From positions 1 through 64,000 of the forward strand of contig NZ_JAFFZM010000020.1 of assembly GCF_017676345.1 (NCBI RefSeq): 64,000 nt of DNA. The letters are read 5' to 3'. Position numbers and translations under genes: made by a program. Under the pieces are notes generated by a model. It saw only the letters and a program-made list of their open reading frames with translations. It ran no database searches and was not told where the DNA came from. This document shows, piece by piece, positions 16,901 through 24,859 of the stretch. How positions within the stretch are numbered: position 1 is the stretch's first letter; the number at the start of each line of letters is the position of its first letter. This DNA comes from Streptomyces smyrnaeus. GTDB taxonomy: Bacteria; Actinomycetota; Actinomycetes; Streptomycetales; Streptomycetaceae.

Positions 16901-18647
16901 GGCCGCCCGCACCACACCGCTCGGCGACACCATCACCTACGAACGTGACCTGCTCGGCCGGATGACGGCCAAGGACGCGGCAGGCACCGTGACGACGTAC
17001 GCCTACGACCGGGCCGGCCGCCTGGTCGAGGCCCGCAACCCGGACGCGGAACTGCTGCGCCAGTACGACCGAGCGGGCCGGCTCAAGACGGAGGTCGTGG
17101 GCGGCCGCGCTCTCACCCATGCCTACGACACGCTGGGCCGCCCGGTACGCCGCACCACTCCCACCGGCTCGGTGACCCGGTACGGCTACGACGCGGCCGG
17201 CAACCGCACGACAGTCACCGCCGACGGCCACACGCTGGCGTCGTCGTACGACATGGCAGGCCGCGAACAGCAACGGCGTCTCGGCGAGTTGTCGTCCCTC
17301 ACCTGGACCTGGGACCCGGCAGGCCGCCTCACCGGCCAGAGCCTCACAGGTGCGGCAGCGGAAACCGACTGGCACCGCTCCTACACCTACCGCCCGGACG
17401 GCCATCTGATCGCGGTGGACGACTCCCGCGAGGGTGCCACCCGCTTCTCCCTCGACGCGGCGGGCCGCGTCACGCGGGTGACCGCCCGGGACTGGACCGA
17501 GTCCTACGCCTACGACGAGGCGGGCAACCAGACAACGGCGTCCTGGCCGGAAACCCACGCCGCCGCCGAAGCCCGCGGCCCCCGCACCTACACCGGCACC
17601 CGCATCCGCACAGCGGGCCGCCTGCGCTACGAACACGACGCGGCGGGACGCGTCGTGAGCCGCCAGAAGAAGAACCTCTCCCGGCGGCCGGACACCTGGC
17701 ACTACGAGTGGGACGCAGAGGACCGCCTGACGCGGGTCACCACGCCGGACGGCACGGAATGGCGTTACGCGTACGACCCGCTGGGCCGCCGCATATCAAA
17801 GGAATCCGCCTCCGAGCGGGTGGACTTCACCTGGGACGGCCCCACCCTCATAGAACAGACAACAACCGGCGAGGCCCCCCACCCGGTCACCCTCACCTGG
17901 AACCATCAGGGCCTCCATCCCATCTCCCAGACGGAACGCATCACCGAGGAAACCACCCAACGGGAAATAGACTCCCGCTTCTTCGCCATCGTCACCGACC
18001 TCATCGGCACCCCCACAGCGCTGCTCACCGAGTCCGGCGCCACGGCCTGGCACACCCGGCAAACCCTCTGGGGCACCACCACCTGGAACACCGACGCCGC
18101 CACCTACACCCCCCTCCGCTTCCCCGGCCAATACTTCGACCCCGAAACCGGGCTCCATTACAACTACTTCCGCCACTACGACCCCGAGACAGCCCGCTAT
18201 CTCTCCCTGGACCCACTCGGCCTGACACCGGCACCGAACCCGGTGGCCTACGTGGCGAATCCCAATTCATGGGCCGATCCACTCGGGCTCGGACCGTGCA
18301 AGAAAGTGGCGGAGAATGATGCTGGACGCTTTGGCGACCTGAACCCAGGCCCTCCAGGCGACGGGCTCACAGCTCACCATATGCCCCAGCACGCGCTGGG
18401 TTTCCTAGACAGGAACGAAGGCGGAGCAATAGTGATGAAACAAGCGGATCATGAACTCACCCGAACCTACGGCTATAACGGGAGGGCCACAAAAGCAGCT
18501 GATGCTGGTCTCCCGTTCCGGACAGTGCTGGCTATGGACATATGGGACATGCGGAGGATTGGCCAACTGCAGTACGGCGATCCAGGGTATTACAATAAAG
18601 GCATTATGGGTCTGCTGGCCTACTATCGCAGCATCGGACTTCTTTGA
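13959..18647 (+). CDS. RHS-repeat polymorphic toxin with DUF6531 and C-terminal HHM toxin tip
   Basis: A 1562-residue toxin. Residues 1-230 form a helical N-terminal region like that of putative T7SS-secreted RHS proteins (no Sec signal). PVDFATGRMLLPQTDLALPG (near 420) opens a DUF6531 domain. About 30 YD/RHS repeats (YDxxGRL type, about 560-1300) form the shell, and the hallmark core motif RYLSLDPLGL followed by NPVAYVANPNSWADPLGL (about 1410-1445) ends it. The last roughly 115 residues are the variable tip, with LTAHHMPQHALGF, a conserved AEH-like QADHELTRTYG, and a C-terminal YYNKGIMGLLAYYRSIGLL. The HH motif suggests a metal-dependent nuclease, but this is inference. Base composition drops in the tip, a sign of tip exchange. 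Confidence 0.9.
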   Translation: MGLGDLINAGTDAAKDAYHDFTPDPVEDKIEGAVEKGGEVVGKGSNLLADKLDEMGWKPGARFVRDAGDAVTNKTGGDVQERELGETQEANKLIHGSPSKLESTANHLRDFHKAFNRVGRGLKGLDSHHLKGEAADAFRRSVEVQPGRWFKAADACEKAKGALNDFARTVRWAQGEAKEAIRLYNEGKTASQQHKAKVDFYNDAVKAYKETPKKDRVPGSLPDKPPAKDPGEAKMDQAREKLKEARRQRDEAARAANKLMEAARDAAPSKPSYYAQARSGLKGGLLAVEHRIGGFLTTGTEAVNFVHGMSPVNGHNLLNPDDYQTNLNSTATGMKTLATNPDLALKQAYRSFLKDPEAFFGGAAFDVLTGGSGKAASTVAKGSRLAQKAEHATERPGRKSLRHEPDNSNRPNDGRPCGEDPVDFATGRMLLPQTDLALPGVLPLVFRRQFESSYRAGRWFGAAWSSTLDQRLEVDAEGLVFHGENSLLVAYPYPEPGGGPVLPEKGPQRPLRLHADGDYLLTDPETGWTSYFAPSVDLVDRTGVALLTEVSDRNGNRVTFEYDEDGTPLALVHSGGYHVRIETDGALRRVVGLHLAGAAQDGDDQQIVRFGYDEHGNLTEVTGSTGRPLRFGYDDAGRIVSWTDTNDSHYEYAYDEHDRCVWQSGTEGHMCATFDYSSVDPETGHRVTKVTNSLGHTTYYLVNTRNQVVAVTDPTGATARIERDAYHRVLSHTDALGRTTRLERDGNGRVVRILRPDGSTGSISYNTLGLPVEIVEPDGSVWRNEYDGRGNRTQTVDPVGAATRYTYDAAGHLTSMTDALGHATQLRCDAAGLPTEITDPAGAVTTYRRDAFGRPTAVINPLGDTTHLAWTVEGHLTRRVDPDGATEHWEWDGEGNCTRHVDPAGGETIHEYTHFDLLAARTGPDGVRHTFTHDTRLRLREVTNPQGLRWTYEYDGADRLVAETDFDGRTQRYTLDAAGQLAARTTPLGDTITYERDLLGRMTAKDAAGTVTTYAYDRAGRLVEARNPDAELLRQYDRAGRLKTEVVGGRALTHAYDTLGRPVRRTTPTGSVTRYGYDAAGNRTTVTADGHTLASSYDMAGREQQRRLGELSSLTWTWDPAGRLTGQSLTGAAAETDWHRSYTYRPDGHLIAVDDSREGATRFSLDAAGRVTRVTARDWTESYAYDEAGNQTTASWPETHAAAEARGPRTYTGTRIRTAGRLRYEHDAAGRVVSRQKKNLSRRPDTWHYEWDAEDRLTRVTTPDGTEWRYAYDPLGRRISKESASERVDFTWDGPTLIEQTTTGEAPHPVTLTWNHQGLHPISQTERITEETTQREIDSRFFAIVTDLIGTPTALLTESGATAWHTRQTLWGTTTWNTDAATYTPLRFPGQYFDPETGLHYNYFRHYDPETARYLSLDPLGLTPAPNPVAYVANPNSWADPLGLGPCKKVAENDAGRFGDLNPGPPGDGLTAHHMPQHALGFLDRNEGGAIVMKQADHELTRTYGYNGRATKAADAGLPFRTVLAMDIWDMRRIGQLQYGDPGYYNKGIMGLLAYYRSIGLL

Positions 18648-18659
18648 AAGGATTTTCAG

Positions 18660-18974
18660 GTGGCAATCCGTCGCACGGTTCAGAATCTGGTGGACGCGGG
18701 ACCCTTCCCCTCCGAAGAGGGCACCGAGGAAGAGATTGCCGCCACGCAACACCTTCTTGAGCAGATCGTCGCACCTGTGACCGACGAAGAGGCGCAGGCA
18801 CTTGCAACAGCTTTCGGCCCCGACGATTGCTACGGTCTTTCGTGGACCCTGCTGCACCTGATCGAGACCGCACCAAACGCCCAGAACGCACATTATCCGC
18901 AGAATGCAGATAACCCATGGGTCGAGCTGTTGAACTCCCGCGTTGCATTCGGTAAAGAAATGCGCAAGGAATGA
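18660..18974 (+). CDS. Candidate immunity protein for the RHS toxin
   Basis: This 104-residue acidic, probably helical protein starts 13 bp after the toxin stop at a GTG preceded by GAAAGGA. It carries SEEGTEEEIAATQHLLEQI and DDCYGLSWTLLHLIETAP, and has no signal peptide or membrane span. Position, size, acidity and the same lowered GC as the toxin tip all point to the cognate immunity protein that neutralises the toxin in the producer or its kin. A small hairpin (CGCAAG-GAATGA-CTTGCG) straddles its stop codon. Function is inferred from context. Confidence 0.75.
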   Translation: MAIRRTVQNLVDAGPFPSEEGTEEEIAATQHLLEQIVAPVTDEEAQALATAFGPDDCYGLSWTLLHLIETAPNAQNAHYPQNADNPWVELLNSRVAFGKEMRKE

Positions 18975-19206
18975 CTTGCGAAAGGCTGGCGTAACTCGCA
19001 GATAGTGGCCGCGACACTCTTGCAGCTGTGAGAACGAGCCTCGCACCGCGGTGCACACGGCATCGCCACGCCCGGCTGATCCCGCGAGCAGCCGGGGGCT
19101 ATCCTGGCTGTCCTGACCATGCGTTGACCCAGAGGTCACCCTCGGTCAGTCAGCGCAGTGCAGCAGTCTCCCTCTCACCGAGCGAGCCTTCGGAGGTCAC
19201 CGATCC

Positions 19207-19401
19207 ATGGCCCAGCGGCCCCCGCGACTGCCTACGCCGCCGCCCAATCCGTATGGAGCGCATCCGGGGGCGGGTTGGGCGCCGCCGGCTTCGGGGGTGC
19301 GGAAGAAGGGGGTCACCACCGGGCGGGTGATCGGGACCTGTGTGGCGGGGCTGTTGGTGTTCGTCTATGTGGTGATACCAGTCGTGCAGCTGCTCCGTTG
19401 A
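19207..19401 (+). CDS. Small single-span membrane protein (hypothetical)
   Basis: The 64-residue product has a Pro/Gly-rich cytoplasmic N-terminus (PPRLPTPPPNPYG), a basic VRKKG stop, and one hydrophobic span (VIGTCVAGLLVFVYVVIPVVQLL) at the C-terminus. A GGAGG lies 10 nt before the ATG. Such short proline-tailed anchors are common in Streptomyces and have no assigned role. It precedes the DUF1266 gene on the same strand by about 55 bp, so the two may be co-transcribed. Confidence 0.6.
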   Translation: MAQRPPRLPTPPPNPYGAHPGAGWAPPASGVRKKGVTTGRVIGTCVAGLLVFVYVVIPVVQLLR

Positions 19402-19456
19402 CCCGGCGGGCAGGGTGGGGCGGCGAACAGGGCGACGGCTAGTGCGAGGGCATCGG

Positions 19457-20740
19457 ATGTGGAAGCGGGGGGCGGCCGAAGAGGTCGCGGGGGCAGCAGG
19501 GACAGGGGCGGCGGCGCCGGTCTGGGCGGAGGTGCCCAGTGAGGTGGAGCAGCGGCTGTACGAGGCCAAGTGCCGTCATGACTGGGGCGCATACCTGGAC
19601 GTACTGGCCAACCAGTATCTCTACCGGCTGGCCTCCCGGCCCTGGCTGGACGCCAATCCGGGCCGGATACCGGCCCGGATGCACCCGGTCTGGCGTCCCG
19701 AGGTGCAGGGCTGGTGTGCGGCCGTGTACACGGAGGCCATGTTGCCGGCGCCGGTCGAGGATCCGGTCTTCATCTCGGAGAGCCTGGGTGAGTACGCCCG
19801 CCGGTGGTCGCCGCAGGATCCGCCGTGGTTGGCGGTGAATCCGGGGTCGCCCTGCGAGGCGTACTTCCCGGCCAGCCGGTCCCTGTGCGCACTGTGGCAG
19901 CAGCACGCCGACCGCGCCGCGGAGCTGAACAAGCAGGGCAGGCTCCGCACGCTGTGGGTGGGCGGCCCGCGTACCGGCCCGGTCGCGCGGGGGCTGGCGT
20001 GCGGGGCGCTGCTGTCCGTGTACAACAGCCGCTACTGGAACTCCCTCTCCCACGGAATCGGCTACGACGACGAGCGACGGGCGCTCGAACGCTGGTGGGG
20101 GGTCACCACGCGGGAGAAGTGGCAGCAGTATCAGGAGGAGCTGCTGACCAACGAGATGAGCAGCCCGGTGTGGGAGTTCACCCTGGGGCTGCGGCACAGT
20201 CTGGCCCAGGACTTCGGCGGGCAGGTGGAGCCGGCGCACTGGCGGCAGGCGGCGGAGCGGGTGCTGCGCAAGCGGGTCGCGACGGCCACGATCGAGCTGA
20301 CGCCGGACGGGGTGACGCGCACGGAGGGCCCCAGCGAGGAGGAGGTGGAGTGGCAGATCGACGGTGTGAAGCGGCTGATCGGCCGGATCACCCGGTACGA
20401 GGCGAGGTTCCGCGCCGACGGGCTGCTGCCCGAGGGGCGGTTCGTCCGCTCGGTCGCCGCCTGGGACTACGGCCGTGGCTCCAACATGGCCCGCTTCGGA
20501 CTGGCGGCCCGCTTCTGCACGGTGGAGGAGGCCGAGGCGGCCGTCCTGCGCGCCGGTCGGGTCAGCACCGTCACCTACCGCTCGTGGGAGGACTTCTCCG
20601 CCGCGTACATCCTCGGCCGCTGCCTCCACTTCGACGAGGAGGAGTTCGGGCCGTGGTACGAGGAGATGCTGGACGCCCATCGGGTGCTGACGACCGATCC
20701 GGAGAGTCCCTGGCTCACGCTCCCCTTCCGCGCCGGGTGA
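19457..20740 (+). CDS. DUF1266 domain-containing protein
   Basis: The 427-residue protein has the Trp-rich, mostly helical C-terminal domain of the DUF1266 family (LERWWGVTTREKWQQYQEEL, RSVAAWDYGRGSNMARFGLAARFCTVEEA, SWEDFSAAYILGRCLHFDEE). The family, which includes E. coli YbeU/YbeR, has no established biochemical function. No signal peptide or membrane segment is visible. The ATG (WKRGAAEE...) follows GAGGG by 6 nt; an upstream start would add 14 Arg-rich residues. It converges on the peptidase gene with only about 50 bp between stops. Confidence 0.85.
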   Translation: MWKRGAAEEVAGAAGTGAAAPVWAEVPSEVEQRLYEAKCRHDWGAYLDVLANQYLYRLASRPWLDANPGRIPARMHPVWRPEVQGWCAAVYTEAMLPAPVEDPVFISESLGEYARRWSPQDPPWLAVNPGSPCEAYFPASRSLCALWQQHADRAAELNKQGRLRTLWVGGPRTGPVARGLACGALLSVYNSRYWNSLSHGIGYDDERRALERWWGVTTREKWQQYQEELLTNEMSSPVWEFTLGLRHSLAQDFGGQVEPAHWRQAAERVLRKRVATATIELTPDGVTRTEGPSEEEVEWQIDGVKRLIGRITRYEARFRADGLLPEGRFVRSVAAWDYGRGSNMARFGLAARFCTVEEAEAAVLRAGRVSTVTYRSWEDFSAAYILGRCLHFDEEEFGPWYEEMLDAHRVLTTDPESPWLTLPFRAG

Positions 20741-20792
20741 CCGGTGACCGGCCGGGGGTCTCCCCGATCCCCTGGCCCCGGCCCGGGAGCGG

Positions 20793-21662
20793 CTAGCAGT
20801 ACGGTGCCTGGCCCGTCAGCGCGTAGGCGACGCCCATGAAGACGCCGAAGAGGCGGAAGAGGGCCGGCAGATCGCCGCTGACCCGCACCGAGCGGTCGTG
20901 GGTCGAGCGGTCGTCGGCCGGGTCCTTACCCGGACGGGTGACGCCGGGGATGCCCTCCAACTGCTGGGCGACGGAGGCCGACTGCCAGCGCACGGTGAGG
21001 GTGTGGGCGCCGGTGTCGGGCGCCGGGCGGGTACGGGACGGGGCCTGGCGCACCCCCTCGCGTACGGCCGCCTCGATCGCGCCGCGCGCCTCGTCGGCGG
21101 GGCGGAGCCGGGCGGCGAAGCGGTCCCTGGCGTATTTGACGGGCGCCGTACGCACGTTCGCGTCCCATTCGGCGACCTCCGCACAGGCCACGTCGCAGCC
21201 CGAGAGTGCGACGACGGGCACGCCGAGCGCCGTGGCCGTCGCGTACGCGAAACCGATCTCGCCCATGGCACGGTCGTCGTCCAGCCACATGTCCTCGATC
21301 TCGTGGCCCATGAAGCTGTGGCTGAGTACGCCGAGCGCACCGGCGCGCGCGTGGTAGCCGATGAACACGGCGGCGTCGAAGGAGGCGTCGAGGTCCTGGA
21401 GCATGCCCATCGGCTTGGGCTTGCCGCGCACCAGGGACGCCGCCGGGTGCAGGTCTTCGACCAGCAGATTCCGCATCGTGCTGTGCGTGTCGTTGACGAC
21501 GACCTCACGGGCTCCGGCCGCCAGCGCCCCGCGCACCGCCGCGTTGACGTCCTCGGTCATCATCCGGCGCCCGCGCTCGTAGTCCCGGCCGCCCATCTGT
21601 ACGTCGTCGGCCCCGACCAGCCCGGTCACGCCCTCCATGTCGGCGCTGATGTACACCTTCAT
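20793..21662 (-). CDS. M55 family D-aminopeptidase (DppA-like)
   Basis: The 289-residue metallopeptidase resembles Bacillus DppA, a zinc D-aminopeptidase that acts on short D-amino-acid peptides. The N-terminal MKVYISADMEGVTGL supplies the Asp/Glu metal ligands, and VVNDTHSTMRNLL and IGYHARAG carry the histidines expected at the metal site. The protein is cytosolic. Its ATG overlaps the stop of the upstream amino-acid permease (ATGA), so uptake and cleavage or turnover of D-amino-acid compounds, perhaps from peptidoglycan, are likely coupled. Length matches the family. Confidence 0.88.
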   Translation of the reverse strand: MKVYISADMEGVTGLVGADDVQMGGRDYERGRRMMTEDVNAAVRGALAAGAREVVVNDTHSTMRNLLVEDLHPAASLVRGKPKPMGMLQDLDASFDAAVFIGYHARAGALGVLSHSFMGHEIEDMWLDDDRAMGEIGFAYATATALGVPVVALSGCDVACAEVAEWDANVRTAPVKYARDRFAARLRPADEARGAIEAAVREGVRQAPSRTRPAPDTGAHTLTVRWQSASVAQQLEGIPGVTRPGKDPADDRSTHDRSVRVSGDLPALFRLFGVFMGVAYALTGQAPYC

Positions 21663-23281
21663 CCGCTGCGCTCTCCGTTCGCCCGTTCCGCGACTGCCTC
21701 GTCCGCGCCAAGTCTCGCAGTGAGGCGGGAGTGGCGGATGCCGTAGAGGAAGTAGCAGGCGAGGCCCACGGTCATCCAGGCGCCGAAGACGGCCCAGGTG
21801 ACGGCGGGCAGGCTGACCATCATCCAGGCGCAGAAGCCGAAGCCGAGCAGCGGGGTGAGCGGGAAGAGCGCCACCCGGAAGGTGCGGTTCATGGTGGGGC
21901 GGGTGCGGCGCAGGACGATGACGGCGACGTTGACCAGGGCGAAGGCGAACAGGGTGCCGATGCTGGTTGCGTTGGCGAGTTCGCCCAGCGGGACGGTGGC
22001 GGCCAGGGTGCCGCAGAAGGCGGAGACCAGGAGGGTGTTGGCACGCGGTGTGCCCGTCCGCTGGTTCACCTTGGCGAACACCTGCGGTACGAGACCGTCC
22101 CGGGACATGGCGAACAGGATGCGGGTCTGGCCGTAGAGGACGGCGAAGACGACGCTGGCGATGGCGACGACGGCGCCCGCGGCGAGCACCACGCTCCACA
22201 GCCCGATGCCGGTGACGTCCTTCATGATCTGCGCGAGAGCGGCGTCGGTGCCCTCGAAGTCCTGCCAGGGCATGGCGCCGACGGCGACCAGCGCGACGAG
22301 GCAGTACAGGACGGTGACGATCAGCAGGGACAGCATGATCGCCCGGGGCAGGTCCCGCTTGGGGTTCTTCGCCTCCTCGCCCGCGGTGGAGGCGGCGTCG
22401 AAGCCGATGTAGGAGAAGAAGAGGGTCGCTGCGGCGGCGCTGACGCCGGTCGCGCCGAGCGGGGCGAGCGGCGCGTAGTTGCCCGCCTGGATGCCGAAGA
22501 AGCCGATGCCGCAGAAGAGCAGCAGCGTCACGATCTTGATGACGACCATGGTGGTGTTGATGCGGGCGCTCTCCTTCGCGCCGCCCATCAGGAAGACCAT
22601 GGCGAGCAGGATGACCGCGAGCGCGGGCAGATTGACGAAGCCGCCCTCGCCGAGCGGTGCGGAGACCGCGGCGGGGATCGTCACCCCGATGGTGCCGGCC
22701 AGGAGTTCGTCGAGGTACTGCCCCCAGCCGACGGCGACGGCCGCCACCGAGATGCCGTACTCCAGCACCAGGCACCAGCCGCAGATCCAGGCGACGAGTT
22801 CGCCCATGGTGGCGTAGGCGTACGAGTAGGAGGAGCCGGAGACCGGGATGGAGCCGGCCAGTTCCGCGTAGGAGAGCGCGGAGAAGAGGGCCGTCAGTCC
22901 CGCGAGGACGAAGGAGATCGCGACGGCGGGCCCGGCGAGCGGAGTGGCTTCACCGAGTACGACGAAGATCCCGGTGCCGAGCGTGGCACCGATGCTGATG
23001 GTCGTCAGCTGCCACATCGACAGGGAGCGGCGGAGCGCACCGCCCTCCCCCTGCCCGCCCTCGGCGATCAGCCGCTCGACGGGCTTTCGGCGCAGCAGTC
23101 TGCTTCTGCGCCCGGACGCCGGGGCCTGCCCCCGGGCTTGGCCGGTGGCAGGGTCGGTGGCCGGGGCGCGCCCCGAGGTCGAGCCGGTGGCCGGTGCGGA
23201 GCCCGTCTGCGGTCCCGGCGGGGAGGAGGGTTCGGAGGCGGGCTGGGCCGTGGGCGGCGCTGCGCTGTGTTCCGGCGGCAT
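21659..23281 (-). CDS. APC-superfamily amino acid permease (YfnA/CAT type)
   Basis: A 540-residue transporter with about 12 membrane segments, opening with the APC signature LTTISIGATLGTGIFVVLGEA (near residue 95) and including FFSYIGFDAASTAGEEAKNPKRDLP. An unusual Pro/Ala/Thr-rich leader of roughly 70 residues with GSxxGRAPATxPATG repeats precedes the membrane domain. The start at MPPEHS is supported by AAGGAG 6 nt upstream; an ATG 24 codons earlier lacks such a site. It is the first gene of a two-gene operon with the M55 aminopeptidase. Confidence 0.9.
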   Translation of the reverse strand: MPPEHSAAPPTAQPASEPSSPPGPQTGSAPATGSTSGRAPATDPATGQARGQAPASGRRSRLLRRKPVERLIAEGGQGEGGALRRSLSMWQLTTISIGATLGTGIFVVLGEATPLAGPAVAISFVLAGLTALFSALSYAELAGSIPVSGSSYSYAYATMGELVAWICGWCLVLEYGISVAAVAVGWGQYLDELLAGTIGVTIPAAVSAPLGEGGFVNLPALAVILLAMVFLMGGAKESARINTTMVVIKIVTLLLFCGIGFFGIQAGNYAPLAPLGATGVSAAAATLFFSYIGFDAASTAGEEAKNPKRDLPRAIMLSLLIVTVLYCLVALVAVGAMPWQDFEGTDAALAQIMKDVTGIGLWSVVLAAGAVVAIASVVFAVLYGQTRILFAMSRDGLVPQVFAKVNQRTGTPRANTLLVSAFCGTLAATVPLGELANATSIGTLFAFALVNVAVIVLRRTRPTMNRTFRVALFPLTPLLGFGFCAWMMVSLPAVTWAVFGAWMTVGLACYFLYGIRHSRLTARLGADEAVAERANGERSG

Positions 23282-23567
23282 GTCGGGCTCCTTGTCGCTG
23301 CGTCGGCGGAGAATGCGACGGCGACCACAATCCGCGTACATGACAAAGGGCATGACGCGTCAGCCCGTGCGGGGATCAACCCGTGCACCGGTGAGGGGGC
23401 CGCCGAGCTGGCGGTCACCGCCACTCCTGGCACGGGGCATGAGCCTACGAGTCCGCAGCTCACGGCAGGAATGCATGCCTGTTGCGCATTGCCGGAAGAT
23501 CGTTGCGTACTTCGGGCCGCGAACGGGGAAACGTTGCGCGGACGGGAAACACCGCGCGAACGGCGCC

Positions 23568-24134
23568 TTACACGGCGCCGGACTCCTGCCCGGATTCCTG
23601 CCCGTTCTCGCGCCCCGGCTCCTGCCCGGTCTCCCGCACCGGCTCCTGCCCGGTGCCCCGCACCGGCTCCCCGGGCGACCCCACCGAAGCCGCCCCGGGC
23701 TGCGACTGCGCCTCCAGCACCGTCAGCAGCTCCGCGAACACGGGAAGCGCGCGCTCCAGCACCTCGCGGCGCTCCGGACCGAGCTCGTCCAGGGCGCGGC
23801 GGAGGGCACCGGTACTCACCCGGTCGTAGCGGCCGAGCATGTCCAGCGCCTTGGGGGAGGCGGCCAGCCGCACCGTCCGCAGATCGGTGGCGGACGGCGT
23901 CCGCTCCACCAGCCCGGACGCCGTCATCGCGCGGACCAGGTTGCTGACCGTGGAGGGCGCGATCCGCAGTCGTCCGGCGACCTCGCGCGGCGTGCACGGT
24001 CCGTCCTCGGCAAGGCTGCGCAGCAGTTCGATCTGGGCCTCCGGCAGGTCGGGCAGGCCCTCGATACGGCGGGTGCGCAGCACGGCGCGGCGCAGGGGTC
24101 CGATGAGCCGGCCGATACGGGTGGCGGTGTCCAT
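23568..24134 (-). CDS. MarR-family regulator of the phenolic acid decarboxylase gene
   Basis: The 188-residue winged-helix regulator shows the MarR core: LPEAQIELLRSLAEDGPCTPREVAGRL, the recognition helix APSTVSNLVRAMTASGLVER, and the wing TDLRTVRLAASPKALDML. It is divergent from padC across a gap with two palindromes, so repression relieved by phenolic acids is the natural model. The C-terminal 35 residues are a GQEPVRE/GQEPGRE repeat tail made by a 24-bp tandem repeat, which is not part of the MarR fold. ATG at MDTATRIG was chosen because the longer frame overlaps both operators. Confidence 0.88.
   Translation of the reverse strand: MDTATRIGRLIGPLRRAVLRTRRIEGLPDLPEAQIELLRSLAEDGPCTPREVAGRLRIAPSTVSNLVRAMTASGLVERTPSATDLRTVRLAASPKALDMLGRYDRVSTGALRRALDELGPERREVLERALPVFAELLTVLEAQSQPGAASVGSPGEPVRGTGQEPVRETGQEPGRENGQESGQESGAV
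23579..23674 (-). repeat. 24-bp tandem repeat in the MarR gene 3' end
   Basis: Four imperfect units of about 24 bp (CCGGCTCCTGCCCGGTCTCCCGCA and relatives) encode the GTGQEPVR/ETGQEPGR tail of the regulator. The two central units differ at only two positions. Confidence 0.8.
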
Positions 24135-24155
24135 GATCCCAGTATGGACCATGGA

Positions 24156-24185
24156 TTTTGCGGCAAAACTATTTTGCTGCAAAAT
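24156..24185. promoter_or_regulatory. Twin MarR-type operators between the regulator and padC
   Basis: Two perfect palindromes lie side by side: TTTTGC-G-GCAAAA and ATTTTGC-T-GCAAAAT. Their centres are 16 bp apart, about one and a half helical turns. They are the most AT-rich bases in the region and sit between the divergent starts, about 25 bp from the regulator ATG and 70 bp from the padC ATG. This is the expected layout for an autoregulated MarR repressor that also controls padC. Confidence 0.75.
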
Positions 24186-24253
24186 GAAACTAGTCCCCCA
24201 GCCGAGGGGGCGGGCACCTTGCCCAACACACACGAAGCAGAAGGAGGCAGCTC

Positions 24254-24859
24254 ATGACCACGGCCGCCACCACGGCGACCGCCCCCGTCCCCCCGCAGGA
24301 CCTGAGCGGCATCGTCGGACACCGCTTCATCTACACCTACGCCAACGGCTGGCAGTACGAGATGTATGTGAAGAACGACCGCACCATCGACTACCGCATC
24401 CACTCCGGGATGGTCGGTGGCCGCTGGGTCAAGGACCAGCACGTCGACCTCGTCCAACTCGACGAGGACAGCTACAAGGTCGCCTGGACGGAGCCGACCG
24501 GCACCTCCGTCACCGTCAATGTGCTGCCGGGCAAGCGGCGGCTGCACGGCACGATCTTCTTCCCCCGCTGGGTGGAGGAGCACGGCGAACGCACCGTCTG
24601 CTACCAGAACGACCACCTGGACGAGATGCGGGCCTACCGCGATCAGGGCCCCACCTACCCGCTCCACGTCGTCCCGGAATTCGCCCGGATCACCCTTTTC
24701 GAGTACGTCGGCACCGACGACGAGTCCGTCATCGCGGTGGCCCCCGGCGACCTCCCCACCGGCTGGGCCGACCGCACCGACCGAGACGGCGTGGGACTCT
24801 TTCCCCATGACGCCTCCGGTGACGAACCGACCTCTACCGGTACTCGTCTACGACGGTGA
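24254..24859 (+). CDS. padC: Phenolic acid decarboxylase
   Basis: The 201-residue enzyme converts hydroxycinnamates such as ferulic and p-coumaric acid to vinylphenols without a cofactor. Family blocks are intact: GIVGHRFIYTYANGWQYEMYVKN, TIDYRIHSGMVGGRWVKDQ, WTEPTGTSVTVNVLPGKRRLHGTIFFPRW and VVPEFARITLF. AAGGAGG precedes the ATG. The C-terminus extends about 25 residues beyond the usual end and overlaps the next gene by roughly 50 bp. Expression is presumably induced by phenolic acids through the divergent MarR protein. Confidence 0.93.
   Translation: MTTAATTATAPVPPQDLSGIVGHRFIYTYANGWQYEMYVKNDRTIDYRIHSGMVGGRWVKDQHVDLVQLDEDSYKVAWTEPTGTSVTVNVLPGKRRLHGTIFFPRWVEEHGERTVCYQNDHLDEMRAYRDQGPTYPLHVVPEFARITLFEYVGTDDESVIAVAPGDLPTGWADRTDRDGVGLFPHDASGDEPTSTGTRLRR

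Noticed and set aside
15156..17702. 848-residue minus-strand frame inside the RHS gene
   Set aside because: It mirrors the repetitive YD-repeat coding sequence and has no recognisable domain of its own.
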